Shown: positions 46,299 to 55,938, numbered from the stretch's first letter. The stretch is DNA of 64,000 nucleotides from Pseudomonas sp. ATCC 13867 (GCF_000349845.1 NC_020829.1:2921001-2985000), one strand, 5' to 3'. Numbers and translations: made by a program. Notes: generated from the sequence alone by a model not told the origin.

Positions 46299-47651
46299 AT
46301 GCTCGGCATGTCCCACGACACCTATCTGCTGCTGGATGCGGTGGTCACCATCATCGGCCTGATCCTGCTGATCACGCGCCTGAAGATTCACCCCTTCATT
46401 GCCCTGATCATCGCCGCCGGCTTCCTCGGCCTGACCTCCGGCATGCCCGTGGCGACCATCGTCAAGTCCTTCCAGGACGGCTTCGGCAGCGTGCTCGGCT
46501 TCGTCGGCATCATCCTCGCCCTGGGCACCATGCTCGGGAAGATGATGGCCGAGTCCGGCGGCGCCGATCAGATCGCCCGTACCCTGATCCAGGCCTTCGG
46601 CAAGCAGCGCGTGCACTGGGCGATGATGTTCGCCGCGTTCCTGGTCGGCATCCCGCTGTTCTTCGAGATCGGCTTCATCCTGCTGGTGCCGCTGGTGTTC
46701 ATCGTCGCCCGCCGCAGCGGCGTGTCGCTGATCAAGATCGGCATCCCGCTGCTCGCCGGCCTCTCCGCCGTACACGGCCTGGTGCCGCCGCACCCGGGCC
46801 CGTTGCTGGCCATCGGCGTGTTCGGCGCGGACATCGGCAAGACCATCTTCTACGGCCTGCTGGTCGCCCTGCCCACCGCCGCCATCGCCGGCCCGATCTT
46901 CGGCAAGTTCATCGCCCAGTACATTCCCGGTCAGCCGTCCGAGGAACTGGTGGCGCAGATCGCCCACGAACCGGACACCAGCGACCTGCCCAGCTTCGGC
47001 GTCACCCTGCTCACCGTGCTGCTGCCGGTGTTCCTGATGCTGCTCAAGACCTTCGCCGACGTCATGCTCGCCGACGGCCACGTCGTCCGCGCCTGGCTGG
47101 ACATGATCGGCCACCCGATCACCGCCCTGCTCCTGGCCCTGCTGCTGTCGCTCTACACCTTCGGCCACGCCCGCGGTTTCGACTCGAAGAAGATCCTCAA
47201 GCTGCTCGACCAGAGCCTCGCGCCCACCGCCGCCATCGTGATGATCATCGGCGCCGGCGGCGGCTTCAAACAGATGCTGGTGGCCAGCGGCGTGGGCGAC
47301 GTGATCGGCCACATGGCGGTGCAGGCGCAGATATCGCCGATCCTCCTGGCTTGGCTGGTGGCCGCGGTGATCCGCATCGCCACCGGTTCCGCCACCGTCG
47401 CCACCATCACCGGCGCCGGCATCGTGGTGCCGGTCATCGACCTGATCCCCGGCGTCAACCGCGAACTGCTGGTGCTGGCCACCGGCGCCGGCTCGCTGAT
47501 CCTCTCCCACGTCAACGACGCCGGCTTCTGGCTGGTGAAGCAGTACTTCAACATGAGCGTGATGGAGACCTTCAAGACCTGGACGGCGATGGAAACCATC
47601 CTCTCGGTGGTCGGCCTGGGCTTCATCCTGCTGCTGTCGCTGTTCGTCTGA
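46299..47651 (+). CDS. gntP: Gluconate:proton symporter
   Basis: 450 residues, 12-14 helices, GntP/Gnt permease family. It has ITRLKIHPFIALIIAAGFLG, ILALGTMLGKMMAESGGADQ, GLVPPHPGPLLAIGVFGADI and ATGSATVATITGAGIV. Start ATG 46299 has AGGAGAG upstream. Takes up gluconate for gntK. Confidence 0.95.
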   Translation: MLGMSHDTYLLLDAVVTIIGLILLITRLKIHPFIALIIAAGFLGLTSGMPVATIVKSFQDGFGSVLGFVGIILALGTMLGKMMAESGGADQIARTLIQAFGKQRVHWAMMFAAFLVGIPLFFEIGFILLVPLVFIVARRSGVSLIKIGIPLLAGLSAVHGLVPPHPGPLLAIGVFGADIGKTIFYGLLVALPTAAIAGPIFGKFIAQYIPGQPSEELVAQIAHEPDTSDLPSFGVTLLTVLLPVFLMLLKTFADVMLADGHVVRAWLDMIGHPITALLLALLLSLYTFGHARGFDSKKILKLLDQSLAPTAAIVMIIGAGGGFKQMLVASGVGDVIGHMAVQAQISPILLAWLVAAVIRIATGSATVATITGAGIVVPVIDLIPGVNRELLVLATGAGSLILSHVNDAGFWLVKQYFNMSVMETFKTWTAMETILSVVGLGFILLLSLFV

Positions 47652-48091
47652 ACCCAGCCGGGTTGCGCGCGCCCGCCGCCGCAACCCGGCCATGAGACAA
47701 CCGGCGGATGACTCCGAAGCGTCATCCGCCTACCGGATTCCTGCAACGAGGTATCGCCCATGACTTCCTCCGCAACTCCGCAAGCCCAACCCGCGCAACC
47801 CACCTGGCCCCGCGATTTCGACATCCGCGCCCGCTACGCTGAGCAGCAGGAACTGCTGCAACCGGCCCCCGCACCAACTCCCACGCCCTCGCACCCGTAG
47901 GGCGGATAACGCAGTAGGCGTTATCCGCCGAATCCCCCCCGAAACCACCGGCGAATAGTCAAATGCAGCTATTCGCCCCACGAAGGGCTCCCACTCCGGC
48001 CCATTCGTCGCATCGCTTGCTGAATCGATTTACCTGATCACCCACGCGGACTAAAACAGACCTGTTACCCACCGTTCCCGAAGGATGAGTC
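47652..48091. other. Gap between gntP and gapN with two hairpin repeats and one small frame
   Basis: 440 bp. An inverted repeat GGCGGATGAC/GTCATCCGCC (47703-47730) lies after gntP, and a longer related one GGCGGATAACGC/GCGTTATCCGCC with a 5-nt loop lies at 47901-47929. They look like members of one dispersed repeat family rather than T-tailed terminators. A possible 46-codon gene lies between them. Nothing else recognised. Confidence 0.65.
47760..47900 (+). CDS. Small hypothetical protein or gene remnant (46 residues)
   Basis: ATG 47760 has CGAGG nine bases upstream. The product is Pro/Gln/Ala-rich with a central WPRDFDIRARYAEQQELL that reads like real protein sequence, then a PAPAPTPTP tail. 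It is flanked exactly by two related hairpin repeats. No family recognised. It could be a true small protein or the N-terminal stub of a lost gene. Confidence 0.35.
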   Translation: MTSSATPQAQPAQPTWPRDFDIRARYAEQQELLQPAPAPTPTPSHP

Positions 48092-49717
48092 ATGCCTGAC
48101 AACAACAAACTCGACCGCCTCTTCCCCTGCCTTGCCGACATCCCCGAGGCCTGGCGCCCCGACGCCCCCGTCGAGCAGCGCGAATACCTGGTAAACGGCG
48201 AACTACGCCGCTGGGAAGGCCCGCTGGCCCCGGTGCGCAGCCCGATCTTCCTCGCCACCGAACAGGGCGACGAACAGGTCATCCTCGGCAGCACCCCGCT
48301 GCTCGATGCCGACGCCGCCCTCGCCGCGCTGGACGCCGCCGTGGCCGCCTACGACAACGGCCAGGGCCAATGGCCCAACCTGCGCGTGGCCGAGCGCATC
48401 GCCCACGTCGAACGCTTCCTCGCCCGCATGCGCGAACAGCGCAGCGCCGTGGTCAAGCTGCTGATGTGGGAGATCGGCAAGAACCTCAAGGATTCGGAGA
48501 AGGAGTTCGACCGCACCTGCGACTACATCGTCGATACCATCGAGGCGCTCAAGGCGCTGGACCGCCGCTCCAGCCGCTTCGAACTGGAACAGGGCACCCT
48601 CGGGCAGATCCGCCGCGTGCCGCTGGGCGTGGCGCTGTGCATGGGCCCGTACAACTACCCGCTGAACGAAACCTTCACCACGCTGATCCCGGCGCTGATC
48701 ATGGGCAATACCGTGGTCTTCAAGCCCGCCAAGTTCGGCGTGCTGCTGATCCGCCCGTTGCTCGAAGCCTTCCGCGACAGCTTCCCGCCGGGCGTCATCA
48801 ACGTCATCTACGGGCGCGGCCGCGAGACCGTCAGCGCGCTCATGGCCAGCGGCAAGGTCGACGTCTTCGCCTTCATCGGCACCCACTCCGGCGCCGCCGA
48901 CCTGAAGAAGCTCCACCCGCGCCCGCACCGCCTGCGCGCCGCCCTCGGCCTGGACGCCAAGAACCCCGGCATCGTCCTGCCCAGCGTCGACCTCGACAAC
49001 GCCGTCAGCGAAGCCATCACCGGCGCCCTCTCCTTCAACGGCCAGCGCTGCACCGCGCTGAAGATCCTCTTCGTCCACGAAGACGTGCTGCCCGCCTTCC
49101 TCGACAAGTTCAGCACCAAGCTCGCCGAACTCAAACCCGGCATGCCCTGGGAGCCGGGCGTGGCGCTGACACCGCTGCCCGAGCCGGGCAAGGTCGACTT
49201 CCTCAATACCTTGCTGCAGGACGCGCTGGCCAAGGGCGCCCAGGTCATCAACTCCGGCGGTGGCGAAAGCCGCGAAAGCTTCTTCTACCCGGCGCTGCTC
49301 AGCCCGGTGAGCCCGGACATGCGCCTCTACCACGAAGAACAGTTCGGCCCGCTGGTGCCCGTGGTGCCCTACCGCGAGCTGGATGAAGTGATCGACTACG
49401 TGCTGCAGTCCGACTACGGCCAGCAGCTCAGCCTGTTCGGCGACGACCCGGCGCAGATCGGCCCGCTGGTGGACGCCTTCGTCAACCAGGTCGGCCGCAT
49501 CAACATCAACGCCCAGTGCCAGCGCGGCCCGGACAGCTACCCCTTCAACGGCCGTAAGAACTCCGCCGAAGGCACCCTCTCCGTGCATGACGCCTTGCGC
49601 ACCTTCTCCATCCGCACCCTGGTCGCCACCCGCTTCACCGAGTCGAACAAAAACCTGATCAGCCAGATCATCCGCGACCGCGACTCCAGCTTCCTGACCA
49701 CGGACTACATCTTCTAG
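48092..49717 (+). CDS. gapN: NADP-dependent (non-phosphorylating) glyceraldehyde-3-phosphate dehydrogenase-type aldehyde dehydrogenase
   Basis: 541 residues, aldehyde dehydrogenase superfamily. Catalytic Cys in LSFNGQRCTALKILF; cofactor region MGPYNYPLNETFTTLIPAL and FKPAKFGVLLIRPLLEAF. The usual general-base Glu motif (ELGGK) reads LGLDAKNPG, so the Glu position is changed. N- and C-terminal extensions compared with typical ALDHs (about 480 residues) match the group annotated as gapN next to gntP in P. aeruginosa (PA2323). A lower Entner-Doudoroff role beside the gluconate genes fits; substrate is by homology and synteny. Confidence 0.85.
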   Translation: MPDNNKLDRLFPCLADIPEAWRPDAPVEQREYLVNGELRRWEGPLAPVRSPIFLATEQGDEQVILGSTPLLDADAALAALDAAVAAYDNGQGQWPNLRVAERIAHVERFLARMREQRSAVVKLLMWEIGKNLKDSEKEFDRTCDYIVDTIEALKALDRRSSRFELEQGTLGQIRRVPLGVALCMGPYNYPLNETFTTLIPALIMGNTVVFKPAKFGVLLIRPLLEAFRDSFPPGVINVIYGRGRETVSALMASGKVDVFAFIGTHSGAADLKKLHPRPHRLRAALGLDAKNPGIVLPSVDLDNAVSEAITGALSFNGQRCTALKILFVHEDVLPAFLDKFSTKLAELKPGMPWEPGVALTPLPEPGKVDFLNTLLQDALAKGAQVINSGGGESRESFFYPALLSPVSPDMRLYHEEQFGPLVPVVPYRELDEVIDYVLQSDYGQQLSLFGDDPAQIGPLVDAFVNQVGRININAQCQRGPDSYPFNGRKNSAEGTLSVHDALRTFSIRTLVATRFTESNKNLISQIIRDRDSSFLTTDYIF

Positions 49718-50015
49718 TCAGCCAACCCCTCCGGTTAACGGCAAACGGCCTCCTCCCCTTGGGAGAGGGCCGGGGTCAGGGCAGCGGCCCAGTCCTTGGC
49801 CGCAAAGCTCTTCGTAGACGAGCTTGCCCGCTCCGCCACCTTCCTTTCCGGTTCCGGCAGGCACTCGGCCTTGCCGGGGACTCCCTCCAGGTCGCGGATC
49901 GGAATCCACACGATCCTGCCGCTCTCGCTGCGCGCCTGGCTGCCCGGCCATTCCGGTTTCTGCCCCGAGGCGAGCGTGCCGAGGATACGGCGCCCGTCGG
50001 TCGGGCCGCTGGAGT
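49718..50015. other. Gap between convergent gapN and CocE-type genes, with a repeat and a possible remnant
   Basis: 298 bp. 49750-49781 holds half of the CCCTCTCCC-type repeat (GGGAGAGGG then GGGTCAGGG). On the minus strand about 90 codons (49735-50020) stay open with protein-like content (GRRILGTLASGQKPEWPGSQ, IVWIPIRDLEGVPGKAECLP). They have no good start or ribosome site. It may be a decayed gene; not assigned. Confidence 0.4.
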
Positions 50016-51881
50016 TCACTGCGGGCAAGCGGAGCGGGACGGATGGTGCCCAGGCGAAGCCTCGGCCGGCAGCACCACCAGCCGCAGCCGGGAGGCCGCG
50101 TCCGCATGCAGATGCAGGGTGTTGCGCGCTACCCGCTTGTGTTGCGCATGCCCGGGAGCCTCGCCGCTGTTGGGGTTCACGTCGAAGTGCGGGAAATTGC
50201 TGCTGGATATGTCCAGGCGCAGACGATGGCCCTTGCGGAACAGGTTGCAGGTCGCGAAGGGCTCGATCGTCACCCTGAAGCGCTCGTGGGGAACGATGGC
50301 CGCAGGCTCGCTCCAGCCGTTGCGGTAACGGCAGCGGAAGATCCCGTCGGTGAGGTTCATGGCGTAGCCGTCGGGGTAGTCCTCGCTGGGCGGATAGACA
50401 TCCAGCAGCTTGGCGGTGAAGTCCGTGTCGGGGCAGTCGCTCTCCACCCACAACTCGACCGTGACCAGCCCGGCCACCAGAAGGTCGTGCTCCAGCGGCG
50501 GCGTGCTGAAGCTGAGCACATCGGGCCGCTCGTTCAGGGGACGCCCCGAACCGCGGGTGCCGAAGAAGCCTGGCGCATCCACCTGGTCGAAGGCCCCGCC
50601 CGCGAACACCGGCGCGCCCGAGGTCAGCGCCCCGCCGATGGTCGGCACCGGATCGTCCGGATCGAAGCGATAGCCGAGGGTGGCGCCGTCAGCGGCCGAC
50701 GGTTCCTCGCGCAGCTCGCCGGCAGCCGTCAGATAGAGCTCCAGTGGCCGACTGCCGGGCAGCGGCCAGCTCTCGGCGCCGATCCATTTCCCGCCGTGGT
50801 CCAGCCGCTTCTCCCCGGTGCGCCGGCCGCTGCCGCCGCCCATCAGGAACACCTGCACCGGCGTCGCCAGCCCTGCGCCCGGGCGCCCGGCGAGATGCGT
50901 CTCGAACCAGTCGATGCGGCAGGCCAGCCAGTCCTCGGCGACGTTGCCGTCGAAGTTCGCCGCCGGGCCGAACTCGACGTTGCCGCTGTGGCTGATGTTG
51001 CGGTCGCCGTGCAGCCAGGGCCCCATCACCAGGCAATGACGGCTGTCGTGCACGGCGCTGAGGCCGAGGTAGTTGTCCAGTGTGGAGCTGACGTAAGCGT
51101 CGTACCAGCTGGACATGAACAGGATCGGCATGTCCGGAATCCGCGAGTAGAAGCCCTTGGCATAGATGCCCAGCTGCTGCCAGTAATCGTCGAAGTCGCC
51201 GCGCTCCCACTGTTCGAACAGGTAGTCCTCGTACTCGGGCAGGTGCCGCAGCGGGGAATCGCCGCGCCGCCAGGGCATCCGCGCGAACCAGGCGCGGATG
51301 TCCTCGGCCTCCAGCGCCGCGCGCAGCGCCGGGTCGGCCTTGGCCGCCGGGCTTTCCTTGGCCTGCCTGAAGGCCCAGGTGGCCTGTTTCAGCTCGAACG
51401 CCCCGCCCTGGCGGATGCCGCACTGGTAGGCGTCGGCGAAGCCACCGGAGTCCAGCACCATGGTGCGCAGCCCGGGCGGGGCGAGGCAGGCCATCGCCAG
51501 TTGGGTATGGGCCGCGTAGGACAGGCCCATGCTGCCCACCCGGCCGTCGCACCAGGGCTGCTCGACGATCCAGGCCAGGCTGTCGTAGCCGTCCTGCCCC
51601 TCGTTGACGTACTTGATGAAGTGCCCTTCCGAGCCATGCCGCCCGCGACAGTCCTGGAACACCGCGGCGAACCCCCGTTCGGTGAGCTTCAGCGCCATGT
51701 CCTCGCGCGACAGGTGCCGGCCGTCCAGGCGCTTTTCCGAGCGGGAAGGCTTGCTCTTGTCGTACGGCGTGCGCTCGATCACCACCGGCCAGGGGCCTGC
51801 GCCAACGGCGGGCAAATAGATGTCGGTGGCCAGGTGCGCGCCGTCGCGCATCCTGACCATGCGGTCCTTGAGTATCTGCAT
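50016..51881 (-). CDS. CocE/NonD-family alpha/beta hydrolase
   Basis: 621 residues from ATG 51881 (MQILKDRMVRMRDGAHLATDI). X-Pro dipeptidyl-peptidase S15-like catalytic domain with the nucleophile Ser in GSMGLSYAAHTQLAMACLAP; a helical cap (about 165-260); Asp/His region near SSWYDAYVSSTLDNY and GPWLHGD; and the C-terminal jelly-roll domain (LEHDLLVAGLVTVELWVES, FRKGHRLRLDISSSNFPHFD). Related enzymes hydrolyse esters (cocaine), beta-lactam esters or peptides. Co-directional with the YfcC-type transporter gene 29 bp upstream, suggesting hydrolysis of an imported compound. No signal peptide. Confidence 0.87.
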   Translation of the reverse strand: MQILKDRMVRMRDGAHLATDIYLPAVGAGPWPVVIERTPYDKSKPSRSEKRLDGRHLSREDMALKLTERGFAAVFQDCRGRHGSEGHFIKYVNEGQDGYDSLAWIVEQPWCDGRVGSMGLSYAAHTQLAMACLAPPGLRTMVLDSGGFADAYQCGIRQGGAFELKQATWAFRQAKESPAAKADPALRAALEAEDIRAWFARMPWRRGDSPLRHLPEYEDYLFEQWERGDFDDYWQQLGIYAKGFYSRIPDMPILFMSSWYDAYVSSTLDNYLGLSAVHDSRHCLVMGPWLHGDRNISHSGNVEFGPAANFDGNVAEDWLACRIDWFETHLAGRPGAGLATPVQVFLMGGGSGRRTGEKRLDHGGKWIGAESWPLPGSRPLELYLTAAGELREEPSAADGATLGYRFDPDDPVPTIGGALTSGAPVFAGGAFDQVDAPGFFGTRGSGRPLNERPDVLSFSTPPLEHDLLVAGLVTVELWVESDCPDTDFTAKLLDVYPPSEDYPDGYAMNLTDGIFRCRYRNGWSEPAAIVPHERFRVTIEPFATCNLFRKGHRLRLDISSSNFPHFDVNPNSGEAPGHAQHKRVARNTLHLHADAASRLRLVVLPAEASPGHHPSRSACPQ

Positions 51882-51910
51882 GGGTAACGCTCGAAGTCGG
51901 TGGAACGGTC

Positions 51911-53359
51911 TCAGTAGCCGATGGACACTGCGATGCTGAGCAGGACGAGGGCAATCACGAGGAAGATCAGGAACAGCGGCAGCACGAAGCGCGCCCATTG
52001 GCCCCAGCCGACCTGGGCGGTGGCGAGCAGGACCAGCAGCCCGCTGGAAGTCGGCGTGATCAGGTTGGTCAGGCCGTTGCCGAGGAGGAAGGCGTAGACG
52101 GTGCTCTGCGCGCTGACCCCGGACAGTTGGCCGAGGGGGCCGAAGATCGGCATGGTCACGGCGGCCTGCCCCGAAGTGGACGGGATCAGCACGTCCAGGC
52201 CGAGCTGGGCGAAGAACATGCCGTAGGCGGAAACCAGCGAACCGTGGTCGCCCATCAGCGAGGACAGGCCCTGGACGATGCTGTCGAGAACCTGCCCGGT
52301 GCTGAGGATGATTTCCACCGCCGTCGCCAGGCCGATCAGCACGCCGGCCATCAGCACCTTCTTCATGCCGTCGACGAACGCCGCCGCGGCGTCACTCGGC
52401 GCCAGTCGCGCGAGGCCGGCGAACGCCACGCTGAGGGCGAGGTAGTAGGCCGACAGTTCCGGGTATTTCCAGTGCCAGCGGTTGGAGGCATACACCAGGA
52501 AGCCGATGCCGACCGCCAGCACCAGCAGGATCGAAGCGTGGCGCAGGCCCAGCGGCGCGGCCTGGAAGTCGAACTGCGCGCTGCCGCTGAAGCCCAGTTT
52601 GCGGATGCTGTAGAGAACGAAGGCGATGGATACCAGCAGGAACACCAGGTAGGTCGCCACGCGCATCGGCAGGCCGCTGAACACCGGCAGGCCGACCAGC
52701 GGCTGGGCGACGCCGAGCACCACGGGGTTGGAGATCGAGCCGAGATAGCCGACCTTCACCGAGATCGCGACTATGGCCAGCCCGATGATGTTCGGTAGGC
52801 CCATGCGGTTGGCCATGGCGACCATCAGCGGAACGATCAGGATGTATTCCTTGGCGAGCCCCATGAAGGTGCTGCCGGCGGAGAACATCAGCATCAGACA
52901 GGGCACCAGCACGTAGAGGTTGCCCCGCGTCATGCCGAGCAGGCGTTCCAGGCCCAGTTCGATGGTGCCGATCTTGTTCAGCACGCCGAACATGCCACCG
53001 ATGAACAGCACCATGAAGATCAGCCCGGCGCGCTTCTCGATGCCCTGGGGAATGGCCATGAACGCCTCGCCCAGGGACACCGGACGGGTCGCCGCGTCGT
53101 CTTTGCTGCGTGGTTCGAACGACCACAGCTGGCTGATGGAACTGTCCTTCTCCAGGGTGGCGAAGGAACCGGGAACCACCGCGATGCCGTCGCGGCGGAA
53201 GGTGCCGGAATCGACCACGTAGGTCAGGAAGACGGCCAGCAGCACGATCACCAGCAGGATGATCGCCGGGTTGACCGGAGTGCTCTTCCGGGAACCGGTG
53301 GAATCCTGCGCTGCGCTGGCGGGAGTCGGGTCACCCAGGTGTTGATGGACGGTTGGCAT
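51911..53359 (-). CDS. YfcC-family membrane transporter
   Basis: 482 residues from ATG 53359, with GAGGGCTGAAC just upstream. About 12 helices with YfcC/C4-dicarboxylate-like segments (GLIFMVLFIGGMFGVLNKIG, SAGSTFMGLAKEYILIVPLM, GLDVLIPSTSGQAAVTMPIF, NGLTNLITPTSSGLLVLLA). The family includes proposed basic amino acid/peptide antiporters. Lies between a LysR gene and the CocE-type hydrolase gene on the same strand; it probably imports the hydrolase substrate or its product. Confidence 0.86.
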   Translation of the reverse strand: MPTVHQHLGDPTPASAAQDSTGSRKSTPVNPAIILLVIVLLAVFLTYVVDSGTFRRDGIAVVPGSFATLEKDSSISQLWSFEPRSKDDAATRPVSLGEAFMAIPQGIEKRAGLIFMVLFIGGMFGVLNKIGTIELGLERLLGMTRGNLYVLVPCLMLMFSAGSTFMGLAKEYILIVPLMVAMANRMGLPNIIGLAIVAISVKVGYLGSISNPVVLGVAQPLVGLPVFSGLPMRVATYLVFLLVSIAFVLYSIRKLGFSGSAQFDFQAAPLGLRHASILLVLAVGIGFLVYASNRWHWKYPELSAYYLALSVAFAGLARLAPSDAAAAFVDGMKKVLMAGVLIGLATAVEIILSTGQVLDSIVQGLSSLMGDHGSLVSAYGMFFAQLGLDVLIPSTSGQAAVTMPIFGPLGQLSGVSAQSTVYAFLLGNGLTNLITPTSSGLLVLLATAQVGWGQWARFVLPLFLIFLVIALVLLSIAVSIGY

Positions 53360-53459
53360 GTTCAGCCCTCGAGTTGTTTTTATGGTCTGCCGGTAAAGCG
53401 GAGCGAACACTAGAACAACGCCGGAGAGCCCCACAATCTTATGCGCGAAGCGGGTAAGG

Positions 53460-54347
53460 CTATGCGCCGAGCGCCTCGCGCAGGTGCTCGGCGAAGTTGC
53501 GGCTGACCAGCGAGGGCGGCACGTCGCTGCGCAAGACCAGGCCGAAGGAGTAGGACAGCAGCGGCCGGAACGGCCGCGTGACGATGGGCAGGTGGGCGAA
53601 GTCGCTGGCCAGCAGGCTGTTGATGATCGACAGCCCGATGCCTTCGGCGACGAAACTGCAGGCGGCGCCCACCGAATGCACCTCGACCCGCACCTGCGGC
53701 GCGAAACCGGCGCGGCGCAGCGCCAGTTCCAGCTCGTGGCGCAGGTTGCGCTGCCGCCCCAGCAGTACCAGCGGCTGATCGCGCAGGTCGGCGGCATGGA
53801 TCTCGTCCTTCGCGCACAGCGGGTGCCCCTCGGGCAGCACGCAGACGCCCTCCGCCTCCAGCAGCGGAATCACCTCGAACCCCTGCAGCTCGGTGGGCAG
53901 GCGCACGAAGGCGAAATCCACGTCGCGATCCAGCACGGCGCGTTCGAGAGTATCGTAGCCGCCGCTGAGCAGCTCGATCACCACGTCGGGACGTTCCCGC
54001 AGGAAGCTCGCGACGATAGGTGGCAGGCGGTGCTGGGCCATGCTGTTGGGCACGCCCACTTTCAGCAGGGTCCGCTGGGAGCTGCCGTGGCGCAGGTCGT
54101 CGGCCAGGCGCTGGACCCGCTGCAGGCGGTCGACCAGGTCGCTCACCGCGGGAAGGAAGGCTTCCGCCTCCGGGGTCACCATCAGGCGCCCCTTGCGGCG
54201 CAGGAACATGGCGAAGCCCAGGTGCTCCTCCAGTTGTCCCAGCAGCCGGCTGACCGCCGACTGCGACAGACCCAGGCGCGTGGCCGCGCCGATGGTCGAG
54301 CCGGTTTCCATGATGGCCAGGAAGGCCTCCAGCTGCTTCAGATTCAC
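53460..54347 (-). CDS. LysR-type regulator
   Basis: 295 residues from GTG 54347 (MNLKQLEAFLAIMETGSTIG), preceded by AGGAG at a 7-base spacing. A longer ATG start at 54413 would add 22 residues not typical of LysR proteins. Winged helix with AATRLGLSQSAVSRLLGQLE. First in a minus-strand run before the YfcC and CocE genes and divergent from the OprD porin gene, so it probably controls both sides. Confidence 0.87.
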   Translation of the reverse strand: MNLKQLEAFLAIMETGSTIGAATRLGLSQSAVSRLLGQLEEHLGFAMFLRRKGRLMVTPEAEAFLPAVSDLVDRLQRVQRLADDLRHGSSQRTLLKVGVPNSMAQHRLPPIVASFLRERPDVVIELLSGGYDTLERAVLDRDVDFAFVRLPTELQGFEVIPLLEAEGVCVLPEGHPLCAKDEIHAADLRDQPLVLLGRQRNLRHELELALRRAGFAPQVRVEVHSVGAACSFVAEGIGLSIINSLLASDFAHLPIVTRPFRPLLSYSFGLVLRSDVPPSLVSRNFAEHLREALGA

Positions 54348-54563
54348 CGCTCGCTCCTCTCTCGGTTGGCGACTGCGACGCGCCGGACGCATAGCCCAAT
54401 GCGCATCGCTCATATCGTTGTGGCGCCCGTTCGGGGCCGTTAGTGTCTGCCGCGAATCGCGACCGCGTCCAGCGGCTTACCCTGTGCGGCAGCCTCGCCC
54501 CACCGGTCCGGTTCCCGCTTTCCCGCTGCCACAACAACACAAGAGCCAGCAGAGGAGTCATTC

Positions 54564-55793
54564 ATGCGAGCGTTCACCACCACCGGCGTCATGGCCTGTC
54601 TCGGCCTGGCCGGATGCGCCCTTCCGTTCGGCCTGGAGGCGGCCGGTTTCATCGAGGACGCCCAGGGTCGCCTGACCCTGCGCAACTACTACTTCAACGA
54701 CGGCTACCGCGATGGCGGCGACGACCGCCGGGAGTGGGCGCAAGGCTTCCTGCTCGACCTCCAATCCGGTTTCACCCAGGGCCGCCTCGGGCTGGGCGTC
54801 GATGCCCTGGGCCTGTCCGGCGTACGCCTCGATTCCGGGCGCGGACGCGAAGGCACCGGCCTGCTGCCGGTGCATGACGACGGTCGCGCGGCGAAGGAAT
54901 TCGGCAGCCTGGGGGTCACCGCCAAGGCCCGTTTCGACGACCTGCTGGTCAAGTCCGGCACCCTGCTGCCGAAGACTCCCGTGCTGGTCTACAACGACGG
55001 CCGCCTGCTGCCGCAGACATTCCGCGGCACCCAGGTGGAGTACCGCGGCTTCGACCGGCTGTACCTGCACGCCGGCCACCTCGACCAGTTCAAGGCACGT
55101 AACTCCACCGACAGCGTCGACATCTTTCCCCAGGGCTACACGGGCAACCAGGGGACCGATTTCGACTTCGCCGGGGCGACCTTCACACCGAGCAAGCAGC
55201 TCAGTTTAACCAGCTACTACGGCGAAATGCGCGAGTTCTATCGCCAGCAGTTCTTCGGCATGGTACATCGCCAGCCGCTGGAAATCGGTTCCCTGACCAG
55301 CGACCTGCGCTACTTCATGAGCAGCGATGCCGGCGCCGCGCGCAACGGCGAGGTCGATGCGGACATGTTCAGCGGCCTGTTCACCTACGCCCTCGGCGGC
55401 CACTCCGTCGGCCTCGGCTACCAGAAGCTGTGGGGCGACACCGCCCTGCCCTACGCCAGCGTCAGTACCGTCTACTCGTTCAGCAACGCGTCGGTGAGCA
55501 AGTTCATCCAGGCCGAGGAGCAGACCTGGATGCTGCGCTACGACTACGACTTCGCCGCCCAGGGCATCCCGGGCCTGAGCCTGATGGTCCGCTACTACAA
55601 GGGCGACCACGGCGTGTACAAGGACCAGGCGGCGAGGGAGCACGAAACCAATACCAACCTCAAGTACGTGGTCCAGAGCGGTCCGCTCAGGGGACTGGGC
55701 ACGGAACTGCGCCACTCGGTTTCGCGCTCCACCTATGCCGCCGACCGCGACAACTACCGGCTCTACTTCAGCTACGCATTCGCCCTCTGGTAG
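54564..55793 (+). CDS. OprD-family outer membrane porin
   Basis: 409 residues, 18-stranded OprD fold. Signal peptide ending near EAAGFIED, then the family start LTLRNYYFNDGYRDG, QGFLLDLQSGFTQGRLGLG and the C-terminal aromatic YFSYAFALW. OprD-type channels admit specific small molecules such as basic amino acids, dipeptides or aromatic acids. Shares a 216-bp divergent control region with the LysR gene, so it is likely the outer-membrane entry for the substrate handled by the YfcC and CocE proteins. Confidence 0.92.
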   Translation: MRAFTTTGVMACLGLAGCALPFGLEAAGFIEDAQGRLTLRNYYFNDGYRDGGDDRREWAQGFLLDLQSGFTQGRLGLGVDALGLSGVRLDSGRGREGTGLLPVHDDGRAAKEFGSLGVTAKARFDDLLVKSGTLLPKTPVLVYNDGRLLPQTFRGTQVEYRGFDRLYLHAGHLDQFKARNSTDSVDIFPQGYTGNQGTDFDFAGATFTPSKQLSLTSYYGEMREFYRQQFFGMVHRQPLEIGSLTSDLRYFMSSDAGAARNGEVDADMFSGLFTYALGGHSVGLGYQKLWGDTALPYASVSTVYSFSNASVSKFIQAEEQTWMLRYDYDFAAQGIPGLSLMVRYYKGDHGVYKDQAAREHETNTNLKYVVQSGPLRGLGTELRHSVSRSTYAADRDNYRLYFSYAFALW

Positions 55794-55938
55794 TTCCCTA
55801 CCTGCTTCGCCCCTCCCCTTGCTTGTGCAGTCCCGTGGTTTCCCGTGGTGAAGCCCGGCGGCCCCGTGCGTCCATTGCGCGGGGCCTTCTGGTATGCCTG
55901 TGGTCGGGAGATCAGTCGTTACACGCTGTTCGGGGGGG

